Below are positions 52,358 to 54,132 of a stretch of 54,132 bases of DNA, in pieces. A model generated the notes under the pieces. The model saw only the letters and a program-made list of their open reading frames with translations, was not told the origin of the DNA and made no database searches. The translations under genes were made by a program, and so were the position numbers. Position 1 is the first letter of the stretch; each line of letters begins with the position of its first letter. This stretch comes from Phycisphaerales bacterium (GTDB taxonomy: Bacteria > Planctomycetota > Phycisphaerae > Phycisphaerales > SM1A02): contig JAKVBX010000002.1 in the NCBI GenBank assembly GCA_022446795.1, positions 260,042 to 314,173 on the forward strand, written 5' to 3'.

Positions 52358-54132
52358 CCGTCCGTGACAGGGTCCTCGGCGTCACTTGACTTGATGGTCG
52401 CTTGATTGGGTCGTTTCAATCGAAACACCCGGGCGTATCCGTTCTTGTGAACCAGCTCCCAGAGATCCTTGTCGAACTGCTGCATCGCAACCATCTGGAT
52501 GAGGTTGGAGTTCAGGAACTCGCTGTCGAGAATCAGGACGAGCCCGGACTCCTGGAGCACAACGAGATGCACCAGGTGATAACCGTCCGGAACGGGTTCG
52601 TTGGCACTGACCAATTGGAAATCCCGCGACCCCCCGAGCCCGGCGAGCCGAAATGGCGGTGCCGCCGCCTTTGGCCCCTGCCGAACAAAGGTACTGCCGT
52701 TGGGCATTTCACCGACGTAGGTGATCGACTCGAACTCCACGGGTATCCGGCCGTCCTGGCTCTCGACGGAGGCCGTCAGCGCGTTCATGTCCACGATGAT
52801 CTGGTTCGGCAGGATGACCTCCCGCTCCGAGATTGCCCGGACATCGCGCCGGTCGATGACGTGGTACACGCCGCTCTCGGGATACACCGGCAGGGCATAA
52901 GCCGGATCGGCATACGCCTCAAGCACCCGGAGAAGCTTGATCATCTCAAGCGGCATGTACAGGAAGACGTCGCACGTCGGATCCGGCAGTTCCACACGCC
53001 CTTCTTCCAACTGCTTGATCATGTCCTCGGGCCAGATCGGGGAGTCACCCTGGATATCCAGGTAGTGATGCGATGAGGGCCGATGCCCCGCGGCCGCCGA
53101 TTCCGCCGCAAGCCTCGACAATCCCGCTGCGACATCCTGGGAGTCCGAGCTCACGATCTTGGCAACCGTCCAGCAATCATCGCTGGCACTGATCGGGGTC
53201 ATGAGCACATTGCGCTCACTGTAGTACCAGAGCCCTGAACCATAGTCCCACCAGGAGATCACGTAATCACCGGATTTCGAATTCTCCTTGATCACCCGCA
53301 TGGTCTCGATCGCCTCCTGGGAGAAGATCGTGTTGACCTTGAACGCAACCGCATGTGCGATATTGATCGCAATGAACGGCGATGCCAGCAGCATGCCGCC
53401 GACAATGCTTCCCAGCCGGACCTGGGCCGGCGACAACCGCGGCAGGCACCGCAAGATGATCTTCACGCCGATGAACAGCGCATAGACCAGCGCTGGTGCG
53501 GCCATGAGGCCGCCCCACGTGGTGAATCGCAGACCACCATCGATGGAAAAAGCACCGATGACCGCCACCGGGAGTCCAATGAGAAACCCCGGGTAGCGAA
53601 AACACATCAGCACGTACCCGATGATGGCCAGGATCGCCCCCGTTGAAGATCCGATGATGCGCTGTGCCAACTTGTAGAGCGCTTCCCCCTGGGACTCCAG
53701 TACGGTGCTCTTGTGCGTTTTCCGGAAGTTGATCTCGTCGAGAATCTCCGCACGCTGGAGTTCGACGGGATCGGTCTGGACGATCGCCTGTTCGCCGGTT
53801 TCCAGGAAACGGGAATACGTCTTGACCTGCGTGAGGAAGTAACTCCAGGGCATGCTGAGGATCAGCCAGATCAGGCAGGCGCCAACGACCATGCCGACCG
53901 CGGAAACTGGCCCGCCCGAACCGGATGTCACCCGGTCATCAATCGCCTCGTCGACCCCTGTCTTTCTCGTGGACCCACCGGACCGGGGAGATGCCAGGAA
54001 GTACCAGGCCGCCGCAATGGCGATCACACCGATGAACCATAACCAGGGCGAACTGTACATCTTGCCGCCGTTGGACCATGGGCTGGCCGCTGTACCGGCC
54101 GCGACGAGGGCGATCATGCGCAAGCGACGATC
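52351..54132 (-). CDS. PglB/STT3-type oligosaccharyltransferase, N-terminus cut by window edge
   Basis: 593 residues visible; the frame is open to the last base, so the start lies outside (the TTG at 54123 is internal). It transfers a lipid-linked glycan to Asn in N-glycosylation. The visible part begins in late transmembrane helices. TVLE in HKSTVLESQG fits the TIxE motif of external loop 5. GGLRFT in the last membrane segments and DYVISWWDYGSGLWYYSE carry the diagnostic WWDYG. DVFLYMPLEMIKLLRV aligns with the PglB MxxI region. The end, LNSNLIQMVAMQQFDKDLW then ARVFRLK, parallels the C. jejuni PglB C-terminus as I recall it. The first helices with the DxD motif would lie beyond the edge. Confidence 0.87.
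   Translation of the reverse strand, partial: DRRLRMIALVAAGTAASPWSNGGKMYSSPWLWFIGVIAIAAAWYFLASPRSGGSTRKTGVDEAIDDRVTSGSGGPVSAVGMVVGACLIWLILSMPWSYFLTQVKTYSRFLETGEQAIVQTDPVELQRAEILDEINFRKTHKSTVLESQGEALYKLAQRIIGSSTGAILAIIGYVLMCFRYPGFLIGLPVAVIGAFSIDGGLRFTTWGGLMAAPALVYALFIGVKIILRCLPRLSPAQVRLGSIVGGMLLASPFIAINIAHAVAFKVNTIFSQEAIETMRVIKENSKSGDYVISWWDYGSGLWYYSERNVLMTPISASDDCWTVAKIVSSDSQDVAAGLSRLAAESAAAGHRPSSHHYLDIQGDSPIWPEDMIKQLEEGRVELPDPTCDVFLYMPLEMIKLLRVLEAYADPAYALPVYPESGVYHVIDRRDVRAISEREVILPNQIIVDMNALTASVESQDGRIPVEFESITYVGEMPNGSTFVRQGPKAAAPPFRLAGLGGSRDFQLVSANEPVPDGYHLVHLVVLQESGLVLILDSEFLNSNLIQMVAMQQFDKDLWELVHKNGYARVFRLKRPNQATIKSSDAEDPVTDGQ

Noticed and set aside
54100-54123. TTG/ATG near 54123 as the start of the pglB-like gene
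   Set aside because: The frame is open to the edge, and the visible protein lacks most of the transmembrane helices and the DxD motif a full enzyme needs.
1-54132. tRNA, rRNA, CRISPR, insertion sequence or prophage
   Set aside because: I looked for TPsiC-like GGTTCGAATCC arms, regularly spaced repeats, transposase motifs and terminal inverted repeats and saw none. XerD is a housekeeping-type recombinase, not evidence of an element.

Overview
The window looks like a chromosomal segment of a marine-type Planctomycetota bacterium, most likely class Phycisphaerae. The inference rests on high GC, dense gene packing, membrane proteins ending in the lineage-typical zinc ribbon (CxRCxYDL...CPECG), secreted TPR and FG-GAP/ASPIC-UnbV proteins, a TPR-sulfotransferase, type III glutamine synthetase and flagellar rod/ring genes. 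I see no rRNA, tRNA, CRISPR array, insertion sequence or prophage; it reads as core chromosome with some lineage-specific genes.

Layout. 1-6.0 kb: truncated TPR-sulfotransferase, a membrane-anchored TPR protein, and a two-gene lipoprotein unit (TPR, then FG-GAP/ASPIC-UnbV). 6.1-9.8 kb: zinc-ribbon membrane protein, Tat-exported amidase, methyltransferase, 3-methyladenine glycosylase. 9.86-13.2 kb: ABC-2 exporter pair, peptidase E, EamA transporter. 13.3-19.2 kb: complete tripartite RND efflux operon in the order outer-membrane factor, adaptor, pump. 19.2-26.1 kb: oligopeptidase B, exonuclease III, GpmA, GlnN (GSIII), PanB. 26.3-33.8 kb: HtrA-like protease, lone Opp-type ATPase, thyA-folA, two lipoproteins, Dus, a secreted unknown. 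33.8-38.3 kb: flagellar operon (small ORF-flgF-flgG-flgA-flgH) and a Cys-containing unknown. 38.3-42.9 kb: XerD, TrpS, CPBP protease, TrpC, second zinc-ribbon membrane protein. 43-52.4 kb: branched-chain amino acid / acyl-CoA catabolism: two enoyl-CoA hydratase family proteins, VLCAD-like acyl-CoA dehydrogenase, leucine dehydrogenase, 2-oxoacid dehydrogenase E1alpha-E1beta-E2, then an MBL-fold hydrolase. 52.35 kb to the right edge: C-terminal part of a PglB/STT3-type oligosaccharyltransferase.

How parts work together. LeuDH deaminates Leu/Ile/Val to 2-oxoacids, the E1-E2 complex (E3 must come from elsewhere) makes branched acyl-CoAs, and the acyl-CoA dehydrogenase and hydratases would take these onward. 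ThyA and FolA form the dTMP/tetrahydrofolate cycle. The flg genes supply distal rod, P-ring chaperone and L-ring.

The two most notable observations are a bacterial N-glycosylation enzyme (PglB type, with WWDYG and TIxE-like motifs) running off the right edge, and a recurring start-site architecture. About fourteen genes that lack a Shine-Dalgarno sequence have a TANNNT-type -10 hexamer only 6-10 nt before the start codon, which predicts leaderless mRNAs; genes with a clear GGAGG have their -10-like box further upstream. All calls are from reading the sequence and recalled family features; no searches were run.
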